Notes under the pieces: generated by a model
Seen by the model: the letters and a program-made list of their open reading frames with translations, nothing else
Told to the model about the DNA's origin: nothing
Databases searched by the model: none
Part shown: piece by piece, positions 1-8,703 of the stretch
Numbering within the stretch: position 1 is the stretch's first letter
How the letters are laid out: every line of letters starts with the position of its first letter
Position numbers and translations under genes: made by a program
Source: Intrasporangiaceae bacterium
Lineage (GTDB): Bacteria > Actinomycetota > Actinomycetes > Actinomycetales > Dermatophilaceae
Length of the DNA: 64,000 nucleotides
Reading direction: 5' to 3'
Assembly (NCBI GenBank): GCA_021324575.1
Contig: JAJPIW010000102.1
Span: 1-64,000, forward strand

Positions 1-112
1 CCCGCCGCGTCTTCGGCGGCAGCGACGGACGACCTCGTCGAGCAGTCATTGCTCCAAACCCCATCTCTGATCAGGGGTGTTGCACTAACCGCGTGAGCCC
101 GCCTACTCCCCT

Positions 113-170
113 CTGCACCCGACAAGGCAACTCGGGTGCAGAAGGGACTAGTCCGAGGACCCGATAGTTT
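113..170 (-). repeat. Intergenic 3'-UTR repeat copy 1: box AAACTATCGGGTCCTCGG plus stem-loop CTGCACCCGA/TCGGGTGCAG
   Basis: CTGCACCCGA-caaggcaac-TCGGGTGCAG at 113-141 and CCGAGGACCCGATAGTTT at 153-170; same arrangement at ~5172-5228 and ~17463-17518; sits just past the stop (185) of a minus-strand CDS. Confidence 0.75.
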
Positions 171-184
171 GGAGGTGGGGACGG

Positions 185-919
185 TCAGGCGGACAGGCCG
201 AGCCGCGCCATCCGTTCGCTGTGCCGATCGGTGATCCGCGCGAAAATCCGGCCCACCTCGGCCAGGTCGGCGCCTCCGCGCTCCGGGCCGCCCACGAACA
301 GCGATGCCAGGCCATCGCGCTCGACGGCCACCTGCTGGCCCTGGGTGAGCGCCTCGCCCACCATCCGCCGGCCGAACAGGGCCAGCCGACCGGCGATCCG
401 CGGATCGGCCCTGATCGCATCGCGGACCACGGACACGACGAAGTCGGCCCGCCCGCTGTCCTGGAGCGCAGCCATGATGACCCCCCGCGTCGGCTCCTCG
501 ACGTAGCGGGCGACCTCGGTGTAGAAGTCGGTCGCGATGCCGTCGCCGATGTAGGCCTTGACCAGTCCCTCGAGCCAGGTCGACGGCTTGGTCCGCTCGT
601 GGAACGCGTCGAAGGCCGGGATGAACGGAGCCATGGCCGCCTCCGGGTCGACACCCAGGTCGGACAGGGCCGTGACGACCTGCTCGTAGTGGCCGAACTC
701 GGTCACGGCGACCTTGGCCAGACGTGCCTTGAGCGGCTGGGTGGGCGCCAGGTCGCTGTCGGCCGCGAGGCGGGAGAACGCGGTCAGCTCGGCATACGCG
801 AGGACCCCGAGCAGGTCCACCACACCCTCGGCCGGGGCCCTTCCGCTCGGGCTCTCGCCGGTGGTCGGCTCGGTCTCAGGAGCCGCGGGGGCAACCGGGC
901 CGGGTGCGTCGTCGGACAT
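185..919 (-). CDS. Ferritin-like fold protein (MiaE-like/ferritin-like domain)
   Basis: ORF MSDDAPGPVAPAA...LLGVLAYAELTAFSRLAADS...EFGHYEQV...; start chosen at ATG 919. Confidence 0.75.
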   Translation of the reverse strand: MSDDAPGPVAPAAPETEPTTGESPSGRAPAEGVVDLLGVLAYAELTAFSRLAADSDLAPTQPLKARLAKVAVTEFGHYEQVVTALSDLGVDPEAAMAPFIPAFDAFHERTKPSTWLEGLVKAYIGDGIATDFYTEVARYVEEPTRGVIMAALQDSGRADFVVSVVRDAIRADPRIAGRLALFGRRMVGEALTQGQQVAVERDGLASLFVGGPERGGADLAEVGRIFARITDRHSERMARLGLSA

Positions 920-1128
920 GGCGCCAGCGTAGTGGCGGGGCGCCGGCGGCCGGGCCGGTACAATGGCGTTGACCACCGGTGCCCGGTCGGCACGACATCT
1001 CGCGAGACCAGGTCTCGCCAGGCGGAGGCACGAGTTCCGCCCAAACCCCAAGAAGACCTCCGATCGGCCCGCCACAGCAGCGTGCGTATGCCGCGCGCGG
1101 CCGAGCCAACGAATGAGGACTCTCCCCC

Positions 1129-2766
1129 GTGAGTGACACCACCCTGACCGATCCCGTCATGCCCGACGTCGAGACGACCCCCGAGGTCGTCGAGGCGGTG
1201 AACCCGTCCTTCGCCGACTTCGGCGTGCACCCCGACATCGTCGCCTCGCTCGCCGACGGCGGCATCGAGCGCACCTTCCCCATCCAGGCGATGACGCTTC
1301 CGGTCGCCCTCGGTGGCCACGACATCATCGGCCAGGCCAAGACCGGTACCGGCAAGACCCTCGGCTTCGGCGTCCCGCTCCTCAACCGGGTCGTTGCCCC
1401 CGGCGATGCGGCATACGAGACGATGCCGCGCGCAGGGAAGCCGCAGGCCCTCGCCGTGGCCCCCACCCGCGAGCTCGCGGTCCAGGTCTCTGGCGACCTG
1501 GAGAAGGCCGGCAAGCGACGAGGCATCCGCGTGCTCACTGTCTACGGCGGCCGTGCGTACGAGCCGCAGATCGACGCCCTCAAGCGCGGCGTCGAGGTCG
1601 TCGTCGGCACGCCCGGACGGCTCATCGACCTGGCCAAGCAGGGCCACCTCGACCTGTCCGGTGTCAAGGTCGTCGTGCTCGACGAGGCCGACGAGATGCT
1701 CGACCTCGGCTTCCTGCCCGATGTCGAGAAGCTCCTCGCCCAGACGCCGGCCTCTCGCCAGACCATGCTCTTCTCGGCGACCATGCCCGGCGCCGTCGTG
1801 GCCCTGGCCCGCCGCTACATGAGCCAGCCGACCCACATCCGGGCGATGACCGAGGACGGCGACAACGCCCACACGGTCAAGGCGATCGAGCAGTTCGTCT
1901 ACCGCGCCCACGCGATGGACAAGACCGAGATGCTCGCCCGGATGCTGCAGGCCCGGGAGCGCGGGCTCACGCTCATCTTCAGCCGGACCAAGCGCACGGC
2001 AGCCAAGGTGGCCGACGAGCTCGCCGACCGCGGCTTCGCCGCCGCCGCGATCCACGGCGACCTCGGCCAGGGTGCCCGCGAGCAGGCGCTCCGGGCGTTC
2101 CGCAACGGCAAGGTCGACGTGCTGGTGGCGACCGACGTCGCCGCGCGTGGCATCGACGTGGAGAACGTCACCCACGTCATCAACTTCCAGTGCCCCGAGG
2201 ACGAGAAGACCTACGTCCACCGGATCGGCCGGACCGGCCGGGCCGGCAACACCGGTATCGCCGTGACCTTCGTCGACTGGGACGACATCCCGCGGTGGGG
2301 CCTGATCAACAAGGCCCTGGACCTGGGCATCCCGGACCCACAGGAGACCTACTCCTCCTCGCCGCACCTGTACGCCGAGCTGGACATCCCCGAAGGCACC
2401 AAGGGCCGGCTCCCGCGCTCCGCGCAGCACCTGGCCGGCCTGGACGCCGAGGTACTTGAGGACCTCGGCGAGACGGGCAAGTCCAGTGGCCGTCGCGGAC
2501 CCGGTGGCCGTGACGGTGCCCGTGGTGGCTCGCGCGAAGGCGGACGTGGTGGCTCGCGCGACGGCGCTCGGAGTGGTGCGCGCGACGGCGACCGTGGTGG
2601 CTCGCGCGACGGCGACCGTCGCAAGGGCGGCGCCGGACACGGGGCCGGCGAGAGCCGGGCCGCAGGCGGCGACGCTGCCCCGGCGGGCGACCGCCCGGAG
2701 CGTAGCAACCGCTCACGCAACCGCCGTCGTACCCGAGGTGGCAACCCCGCCAGCGCCGACTCCTGA
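1129..2766 (+). CDS. DEAD/DEAH-box RNA helicase with RGG-like Arg/Gly/Asp-rich C-terminal tail
   Basis: AKTGTGKT, PTRELA, VLDEADEMLD, SAT, HRIGRTGRAG motifs; tail GGRDGARGGSREGGRGGSRDGAR. Confidence 0.95.
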   Translation: MSDTTLTDPVMPDVETTPEVVEAVNPSFADFGVHPDIVASLADGGIERTFPIQAMTLPVALGGHDIIGQAKTGTGKTLGFGVPLLNRVVAPGDAAYETMPRAGKPQALAVAPTRELAVQVSGDLEKAGKRRGIRVLTVYGGRAYEPQIDALKRGVEVVVGTPGRLIDLAKQGHLDLSGVKVVVLDEADEMLDLGFLPDVEKLLAQTPASRQTMLFSATMPGAVVALARRYMSQPTHIRAMTEDGDNAHTVKAIEQFVYRAHAMDKTEMLARMLQARERGLTLIFSRTKRTAAKVADELADRGFAAAAIHGDLGQGAREQALRAFRNGKVDVLVATDVAARGIDVENVTHVINFQCPEDEKTYVHRIGRTGRAGNTGIAVTFVDWDDIPRWGLINKALDLGIPDPQETYSSSPHLYAELDIPEGTKGRLPRSAQHLAGLDAEVLEDLGETGKSSGRRGPGGRDGARGGSREGGRGGSRDGARSGARDGDRGGSRDGDRRKGGAGHGAGESRAAGGDAAPAGDRPERSNRSRNRRRTRGGNPASADS

Positions 2767-2802
2767 CGCCTGGGCCTAAGACGCTACTCCCCCAACGCTT
2801 TT

Positions 2803-2828
2803 CCTAACCTCTGCTAGCAGAGGTTAGG
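2803..2828. terminator. Perfect 26-bp palindrome CCTAACCTCTGCTAGCAGAGGTTAGG downstream of the helicase gene; part of an ~80-bp multi-hairpin repeat
   Basis: Exact self-complementarity; a near-identical ~80-bp block recurs inverted at 49011-49090. Confidence 0.7.
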
Positions 2829-2945
2829 ACACTCAGCAGAGGGTGCAACCTGTGCTGAGTGACCTAGCTTCTGCTAGTGAGGCTGCGCCTCTGACCGCCG
2901 AGTTTGGGGCTGGCTTGGACGCGTTGGTGCGCGCACGCTGGGGTG

Positions 2946-4151
2946 ATGGTCGAAACGGCAACGGTGGGTGATCTGCTCGATGGTCATGGGGTGCTGGATG
3001 TCGAGTGCCTGGACCGGGTGTATCTGAACGGGTATGTGCCGAACCTGCAGGTCGGTGGCCAGGTGGTCTCGTTCATGACCAAGCATCTGGGATTGCCGAT
3101 CCCGTCGCCGGCGGTGATGGAGAAGATCGGTACCCGGTTCCGCAACTCGGTGCGCTCGTTCGCCGAAGCCGACCACATCCCGGTCGTCCGGTTCGCCAAG
3201 GGGGACCGAAAGATCGAGGTGATGGGCCGCTACCTGGCCGCCCAAGCCAGGACAGGCCGGTCCGGGGTGGCTGCGATCGGGGTCGCTCAGGAGTACCAGA
3301 ACGTGTTCGCCGGCACCGAACACCACGGCCTTGGCGGGGTGAAGTGGTTCTCCTTCACCAAGGCCGACCGGCGGGTCACGTGCTTCTACTTCTACGTCTG
3401 GGATGTCGACTTCGGGGCCGGGTTCATCAAGGTGTGCGCGTACTTCCCGTACCCGGTCAAGGTGTGGGTCAACGGGCACGAGTGGGCCAAACGGCAAGCC
3501 GCGCACGCCGGGATCGGGTTCACCGCACTGTCCAACGGGTTCGCCACGTGCCAGGACCCGGCCGCGTTGCAGGCCATCTGTGACCGGCTCGGCCCGAGCG
3601 ACATCCAGGGGTTCTTCGACCGGTGGATGAACATCCTGCCGTTGCCGCTGACCGAGCACGACCAGTGCGGCGGGTACTGGTGGGAGCTGTCGATGCGCCA
3701 GGTCGAGGTCTCCCGCACCATCGTGTTCGACGCCCCCCGCCACGCCCGCGGCTTCTTCGAAGCCCTGGTCGTCGACAACCTGGACATCGGCCGTCCCGAG
3801 TCCGTCGAGCTGATCTTCCACGGCCCCTACCGTCCCGGACACGGCCGCCGGGTCACCCTGGGCTGCCAGCCCAAGACCAAGGTCGTCACCCGCGACACCG
3901 ACGTCACCGTCAACGCGTTCTTCAAACACTCCCGGGTCAAGCAGTACCTCAAGGACGGCCGGGCGCTGCGGATCGAGACCGTCATCAACTCACCCACCGA
4001 CCTGGGCTGCCTGCGCCGCCTGGTCCACCTGGAGGAGCTGCAAGCCAAGGGTCGTGCCGTCAACCGTCGCCTGCTCGATACTGAACGTGTCGGGCAGGGT
4101 TGTGTCCTTGCGAGAGCCCAGCCTTTGAGCGGGTCGCACAGTCCACCCTGA
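2946..4151 (+). CDS. Uncharacterised mobile-element-type protein, N-terminal part (frame 3)
   Basis: MVETATVGDLLDGHGVLDVECLDRVYLNGYVPNLQVGGQVV...; resembles a family of actinobacterial hypothetical proteins I recall only by sequence pattern; ORF may start at TTG 2904. Confidence 0.6.
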   Translation: MVETATVGDLLDGHGVLDVECLDRVYLNGYVPNLQVGGQVVSFMTKHLGLPIPSPAVMEKIGTRFRNSVRSFAEADHIPVVRFAKGDRKIEVMGRYLAAQARTGRSGVAAIGVAQEYQNVFAGTEHHGLGGVKWFSFTKADRRVTCFYFYVWDVDFGAGFIKVCAYFPYPVKVWVNGHEWAKRQAAHAGIGFTALSNGFATCQDPAALQAICDRLGPSDIQGFFDRWMNILPLPLTEHDQCGGYWWELSMRQVEVSRTIVFDAPRHARGFFEALVVDNLDIGRPESVELIFHGPYRPGHGRRVTLGCQPKTKVVTRDTDVTVNAFFKHSRVKQYLKDGRALRIETVINSPTDLGCLRRLVHLEELQAKGRAVNRRLLDTERVGQGCVLARAQPLSGSHSPP

Positions 4152-4564
4152 CCCAGGATGGCAGGAGGTCGCCCGCGCTCCGGTTCGGCGATCCTCGGGT
4201 CATGGCCCTGCTCGGCGCCCTGTGTATCGCCCTGAACGCCCTGGGGTTCACCCATCGGAGCCTTCGCGCCCAGGTGAGCCACCTCCTGTGCGCCACCTAC
4301 ACCACCAACCAGATGAGCTACGACCTTGCCCGGCTGCGGCTCAACGGCCTGGTCGAACGCCGCGAGCACACCAACACCTACGACCTGACCCCGGACGGGC
4401 AACGCGTGGCGATCTTCTACACAAAGGTCCACGACCATCTCCTGCGCCCTCTGATCGCCGCCGACTCCCCACCGGCACCCCACGACCTCCGCCAAGCACT
4501 ACGCACCATCGACCGACACGTCCACGACTACACCCACCGCGCCCGACTCGGAACCGCCGCCTAA
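4100..4564 (+). pseudogene. C-terminal winged-helix-like continuation of the preceding ORF in another frame
   Basis: ...SPAFERVAQSTLTQDGRRSPALRFGDPRVMALLGAL...YDLARLRLNGLVERREHTNTYDLTPDGQRVA; frame change around gcgAGagc (4110-4117). Confidence 0.55.
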
Positions 4565-4716
4565 AACTCAAGATCAACCTCAGAGTTTGAGGAACCAAGA
4601 GACCTAGCAGAGGTTGGGTCAGAGGGGCGGCCGCGGGCGCGGGTGGGCTGCAGCCAGCAAGTCTGCTGGAGTGGCGGCGAGGTGGACCCGGGCGGATGTC
4701 AGGGCTAGTCAGCGAG

Positions 4717-5079
4717 TCAGAAGTCGAGCTGCGACTGCCAGTCGGCGGGTACCCGACCGACCGGGCCGGGTGCCCCTTGCTCGACCGGGTGGCTCGTCGG
4801 TGGCGTCAGGGCCGGGCCTTGCAGCATGACGTTCCGTCGGTAGTCGAAGAACCAGTCCTCACCGGGCTCGTAGCTGGCCATCACCGGGTGCCCGGTCTCC
4901 CGGAAATGCGCCGTCGCGTGCTTCATCGGTGAGGAGTCACAGCAGCCGATGTGCCCACACGCCGCACACCGGCGCAGGTGCACCCACCAGCCGCCGGCCT
5001 CGTCGCACTCGACGCAGCCAGGCCCACTCGGCGGCACGCCCGGGTCGATCGGATCGGGCCTCGTCGCGTCGTCGCTCAT
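4717..5079 (-). CDS. UBP-type zinc finger domain protein
   Basis: CVECDEAGGWWVHLRRCAACGHIGCCDSSPMKHATAHFRETGHPVMASYEPGEDWFFDY. Confidence 0.9.
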   Translation of the reverse strand: MSDDATRPDPIDPGVPPSGPGCVECDEAGGWWVHLRRCAACGHIGCCDSSPMKHATAHFRETGHPVMASYEPGEDWFFDYRRNVMLQGPALTPPTSHPVEQGAPGPVGRVPADWQSQLDF

Positions 5080-5171
5080 GGCTCGAACCTATGCCTGCGC
5101 GACTGCCGGCGCCACGGCATACGACGTCCGGCGCCGGCTCCGCGCGCGTCCGGACCCGACTACTTGCGTGC

Positions 5172-5228
5172 GCACCCGACAAGGCAACTCGGGTGCAGAG
5201 CCAACAACCCCGAGGACCCGATAATTTT
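5172..5228 (-). repeat. Intergenic 3'-UTR repeat copy 2
   Basis: GCACCCGA-caaggcaac-TCGGGTGC (5172-5196) + CCGAGGACCCGATAATTTT (5210-5228), directly past the stop of the ADH gene at 5232. Confidence 0.8.
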
Positions 5229-5231
5229 GCG

Positions 5232-6311
5232 TCAGGAGGTGGGGGGCGGCGGCGGAGGCGTGATGGTCGAGGTGTCGATGACGTACCGGTAGCGGACACC
5301 GCCGGCGACGACCTTGTCGTATGCCGCGTCGATCGTCTTCGTGTCGCTCGCGTCGAGCGTCTCGATGGTGGCGCCGAGGCCGTGCTCGGCGCAGAAGTCG
5401 AGCATCTCCTGGGTCTCGGGGATGCCGCCGATCTGGGAACCGGTGAGCACCTTGTTGCCACCGATCAGGTTGAACGGGCGCACCGAGTAGGGGTTCGTCG
5501 GCAGGCCGACGTTGACCAGGGCCCCGAACGGCTTGAGCAGCCGCAGGTAGGCCTCCATGTCCAGGTCGGCGCTGACCGTGTTGAGGATGAGGTCGAAGGT
5601 GCCGCGCGCGGCCTTCATCGCGTCGGCGTCGCTCGTCGCGACGTGCTGACGCGCCCCGAGTGCGGCGGCGTCGTCGGCCTTGTCCATCGACCGCGACAGG
5701 GTCGTCACGTCGGCGCCCATCGCCGCGGCGATCTTGACGCCCATGTGCCCCAGCCCGCCCACGCCGACGACGGCCACCTTCTTGCCCGGCCCGGCGCCCC
5801 AACGCTTGAGCGGCGAGTAGGTGGTAATGCCCGCACAGAGCAGCGGCGCCGCCTCGTCCAGGCCGATCCCGTCGGGCACGCGCAGGACCATCCGCTCGGT
5901 GACGACGACCTGCTGGCTGTATCCGCCGGCCGTCCACTCGCCGTCGTAGCCCCGGCTGTTGTACGTGCCCACGGCCGGCTTGGTGCAGAACTGCTCGTGG
6001 CCGTCCTTGCACGGCTCGCACTCGCCGCAGCTGTCCACGAGACAGCCGACGCCGACCCGGTCGCCGACCTTGAACTTGGTGACCCCATCGCCTACTGCCG
6101 CAACGGTTCCGGCGATCTCGTGGCCGGTGACGATCGGGTAGTGCGCGGCCCCCCACTCGTCGCGGACGGTGTGGATGTCGCTGTGGCAGATCCCGGCATA
6201 CGCGATGTCGATGAGGACGTCGTCGTCACGCAGGTCGCGACGCTCGAGCAGGACCGCCTCGAAGGGCGCGCCGGCGGACGGGACGGAGAGTGCGGGAGTG
6301 GTGGTGGGCAT
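5232..6311 (-). CDS. NAD(P)-dependent zinc alcohol dehydrogenase
   Basis: YAGICHSDIHTVRDEWG, VGDRVGVGCLVDSCGECEPCKDGHEQFC, GVGGLGHMGVK. Confidence 0.95.
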   Translation of the reverse strand: MPTTTPALSVPSAGAPFEAVLLERRDLRDDDVLIDIAYAGICHSDIHTVRDEWGAAHYPIVTGHEIAGTVAAVGDGVTKFKVGDRVGVGCLVDSCGECEPCKDGHEQFCTKPAVGTYNSRGYDGEWTAGGYSQQVVVTERMVLRVPDGIGLDEAAPLLCAGITTYSPLKRWGAGPGKKVAVVGVGGLGHMGVKIAAAMGADVTTLSRSMDKADDAAALGARQHVATSDADAMKAARGTFDLILNTVSADLDMEAYLRLLKPFGALVNVGLPTNPYSVRPFNLIGGNKVLTGSQIGGIPETQEMLDFCAEHGLGATIETLDASDTKTIDAAYDKVVAGGVRYRYVIDTSTITPPPPPPTS

Positions 6312-6361
6312 GTCTCCACCGTATGCCGGGGGCGCCCGGCGAGCGCAACCCGGGGCAGTCC

Positions 6362-7180
6362 TCAGAGCCTCGGGAGCAAGGCCTTGGCCACGTCGCGGTA
6401 GGCCTTGGCGCCCTTGGTGGTGCGCCCCGTCGCAAGGATCGAGCGCCCCACGGCGGGAGCCTCGGCGAAGCGGATGGTCCGCGGGATCGGTGGCTCGAGC
6501 ACCGGCAGGCCGTAGCGCTCCCCCACGTCGTCGAGCACCTCGCGGGAGTGGTTGCTCCGCCCGTCGTACATCGTCGGCAGGATGCCCAGGACCTCGAGCT
6601 TCTTGTTGAGGATCCGCTTGACGTCGGCGACGGTGTCGAGCAGCTGGCCGACGCCGCGGTGGCCGAGCATCTCGGCGGGCATCGGGATGATGAGTCCCTT
6701 GCTGGCGGTCAGGGCGTTGAGGGTGAGGACGCCCAGGCTCGGGGAGCAGTCCAGCAGGATGATGTCGTATGCCGCGAGCACGGGTTCGAGGGCGGACTGT
6801 AGGACGTACTCGCGGGCCGGGCGGCCGAGGAGCTGGGCCTCCGCGCCGGCGAGGTCGATGGTGCTCGGGACCAGGTCGACGCCGTCGTCGCAGTGCAGGA
6901 TCGCCTCGCTCAGCTCGGCCTTGCCGAGGAGGACCTCGTGGATGCTCGTCTCGACGGCGTCGGGGTCGACGCCGAGGCTGAAGGTCAGGCAGGCCTGGGC
7001 GTCGAGGTCGACGAGCAGGACCCGCTGTCCGAGCTCGGCGAAGGCGGCCCCGAGGGACGCCACCGAGGTGGTCTTGGCGACGCCACCCTTCTGGTTGGCG
7101 ACCGCGATGACGGCGGCGGACTTCTTCTTGCGCTTGGCGGGCGGCACGGGCCAAAGTCTCTCAGATCGCCGGCCCGGCAC
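6362..7180 (-). CDS. ParA family ATPase
   Basis: VIAVANQKGGVAKTTSVASLGAAFAELGQRVLLVDLDAQACLTF; start may be internal. Confidence 0.9.
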   Translation of the reverse strand: MPGRRSERLWPVPPAKRKKKSAAVIAVANQKGGVAKTTSVASLGAAFAELGQRVLLVDLDAQACLTFSLGVDPDAVETSIHEVLLGKAELSEAILHCDDGVDLVPSTIDLAGAEAQLLGRPAREYVLQSALEPVLAAYDIILLDCSPSLGVLTLNALTASKGLIIPMPAEMLGHRGVGQLLDTVADVKRILNKKLEVLGILPTMYDGRSNHSREVLDDVGERYGLPVLEPPIPRTIRFAEAPAVGRSILATGRTTKGAKAYRDVAKALLPRL

Positions 7181-7269
7181 CGCGCGGGCAGCGGGCGACC
7201 TACCTCACGTCTGCAGCGGTCCGCAGGCGTCCGCCGCGGCCAGGTGCGGTCAGCTGTCGCGCAGAGCGC

Positions 7270-7704
7270 TCAGCCGTCGGGATCGGTGTCGGGCACAGCG
7301 ATCAGGCCGACGGGCCCGGGGTTCCAGGCGATCTCCCACCGGTAGCCGTCGGGATCGGCGAAGTAGCCGGAGTAGCCGCCCCAGTCGCGATGCTCCGCGC
7401 CCCGCACCTCGGGGGACCCCGCCGCCTCGGCGGCCGCGAGCACGGCGTCGACTCCCGCACGCGTGGCTTCGTTGTGGGCGATGGTGATGGGGACCAGCCC
7501 CGGCCCCCGCCGGATCGGGCCGACCTCGGCCTCGAAGCCGGCCTCGGACCACAGCGACAGGACCAGCCGCTCCCCGACCTTGATCATGAGCACCTCCCCC
7601 GGCACGTCGAGCTCGGTCGGCCAGCCGAGGCCGTCGACATAGAAGGTCCGGGTGGCATCGAGGTCGGCGACGGCCAGGGTGATGAACGACACGCGAGGAT
7701 CCAT
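7270..7704 (-). CDS. VOC family (glyoxalase-like) protein
   Basis: MDPRVSFITLAVADLDATRTFYVDGLGWP...FADPDGYRWEIAWNP. Confidence 0.9.
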   Translation of the reverse strand: MDPRVSFITLAVADLDATRTFYVDGLGWPTELDVPGEVLMIKVGERLVLSLWSEAGFEAEVGPIRRGPGLVPITIAHNEATRAGVDAVLAAAEAAGSPEVRGAEHRDWGGYSGYFADPDGYRWEIAWNPGPVGLIAVPDTDPDG

Positions 7705-7707
7705 GGC

Positions 7708-8583
7708 TCACTCCACATCGGTGTTGGGTGGGAGGTCGGGCTCGTCGAGCCCGGCCCAGCCCGACTTCTCCGGGCCGATCGTCTGCCCCTCGGGGCAGTG
7801 CGCCCGGAAGTCGCACCACTGGCACAGCACGGAGGTGCGCGCCGGGAACGCCGCGGACTCGACACCCACCAACGCGTAGTCGGCGTCGGCGGCGCGTGCG
7901 TCGATGGCGATCGACTGGGCTTCGGCGACCTTGCGGGCGATCGACTCGCGCGTGTGCGTGTGACCGACGACCTCGCCGGTGGGCACGTGGTGCAGCTCGA
8001 CCCGCAGACAGGTGCGCTTGAACATCTTCCACACCGTCGCGGCGTACAGGGCCAGAGGCAGTGACGTGCGGGCGTCGTCGTCGGTGGGCGGTCGACGGCT
8101 CGCCTTGTAGTCGACGATGACGAGCTCGCCCGCGCGGTCGTCGAGCCGGTCGACGCGGCCCTGGAGCCGCAGCGGTCCGGTATACATCGAGACGGTCCGC
8201 TCGATGCCGCGGGGCTGGTCGTGCGGGTCGACCCGCTCGAGGTAGGCGGCGACCTGCCCCTGGGCGCGCGCCCGCCAGCGGACCGACTGGTCGGGGTCGC
8301 GGAAGCCGACATCGATCCAGTCGCTGCGGACCAGCTCGGCACCGCCGGCCGGTGTGCGCTGCCGGTCGGGCAGGTCCCACCAGTCCCGCAGGGCGTTGTG
8401 GATCGCCAGGCCGACCGACGTGTGCGCCCGCTGCGGGCGGGCCGCCGGCTTGGGCCGGTCGAGGTACTGCATCCGATAGCGGCGCGGACAGTCCAGCCAG
8501 GCGAGCAGACGGGACGGCGACGCGGCATACGAGGGGGTGGGCATCCCCTCGAACGTCGCCTGGACCGCGGTCGTCTCACTCAC
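7708..8583 (-). CDS. RecB-like PD-(D/E)XK nuclease family protein
   Basis: SPSRLLAWLDCPRRYRMQYLDRP...ELVIVDYKAS...CQWCDFRAHCPEG. Confidence 0.85.
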   Translation of the reverse strand: MSETTAVQATFEGMPTPSYAASPSRLLAWLDCPRRYRMQYLDRPKPAARPQRAHTSVGLAIHNALRDWWDLPDRQRTPAGGAELVRSDWIDVGFRDPDQSVRWRARAQGQVAAYLERVDPHDQPRGIERTVSMYTGPLRLQGRVDRLDDRAGELVIVDYKASRRPPTDDDARTSLPLALYAATVWKMFKRTCLRVELHHVPTGEVVGHTHTRESIARKVAEAQSIAIDARAADADYALVGVESAAFPARTSVLCQWCDFRAHCPEGQTIGPEKSGWAGLDEPDLPPNTDVE

Positions 8584-8703
8584 GTCGGTCACGTTAGCCC
8601 GCGGCACCGACACCCCGGCGCCGTCCACAAGGCCTTGCCGCCACAGGCACCCCGGACCTACGCTGAGCCCACCATTGTCGCGTATGACGAAACGAGTTGC
8701 ACG

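Larger units (their letters stand above)
2860..4621 (+). mobile_element. Putative ~1.76-kb mobile element bounded by imperfect ~18-bp terminal inverted repeats
   Basis: Left TGACCTAGCTTCTGCTAG (2860-2877) vs right CTAGCAGAGGTTGGGTCA (4604-4621; rc TGACCCAACCTCTGCTAG), 15/18 matches; encloses a two-ORF unit. Confidence 0.55.

Noticed and set aside
1-110. Possible small RNA or terminator at the window start (CCGCCGcgtctTCGGCGG)
   Set aside because: Truncated context, no supporting second copy or T-run; cannot be supported.
2515-2625. Tandem-like GTGGTGGCTCGCGCGA units as a DNA repeat element
   Set aside because: Encodes the expected RGG/RDG-type tail of DEAD-box helicases.
784-2640. 618-aa minus-strand ORF antisense to the helicase
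   Set aside because: Low-complexity shadow ORF of a high-GC gene; the + strand frame has all helicase motifs.
5232-7154. 640-aa minus-strand ORF apparently fusing unknown protein to ADH
   Set aside because: Upstream part is out of frame with the real ParA gene and low complexity; ADH starts at ATG 6311.
6362-7180. Plasmid/chromosome partition locus
   Set aside because: Orphan ParA with no ParB or parS-like sites seen nearby; neighbours are metabolic genes.
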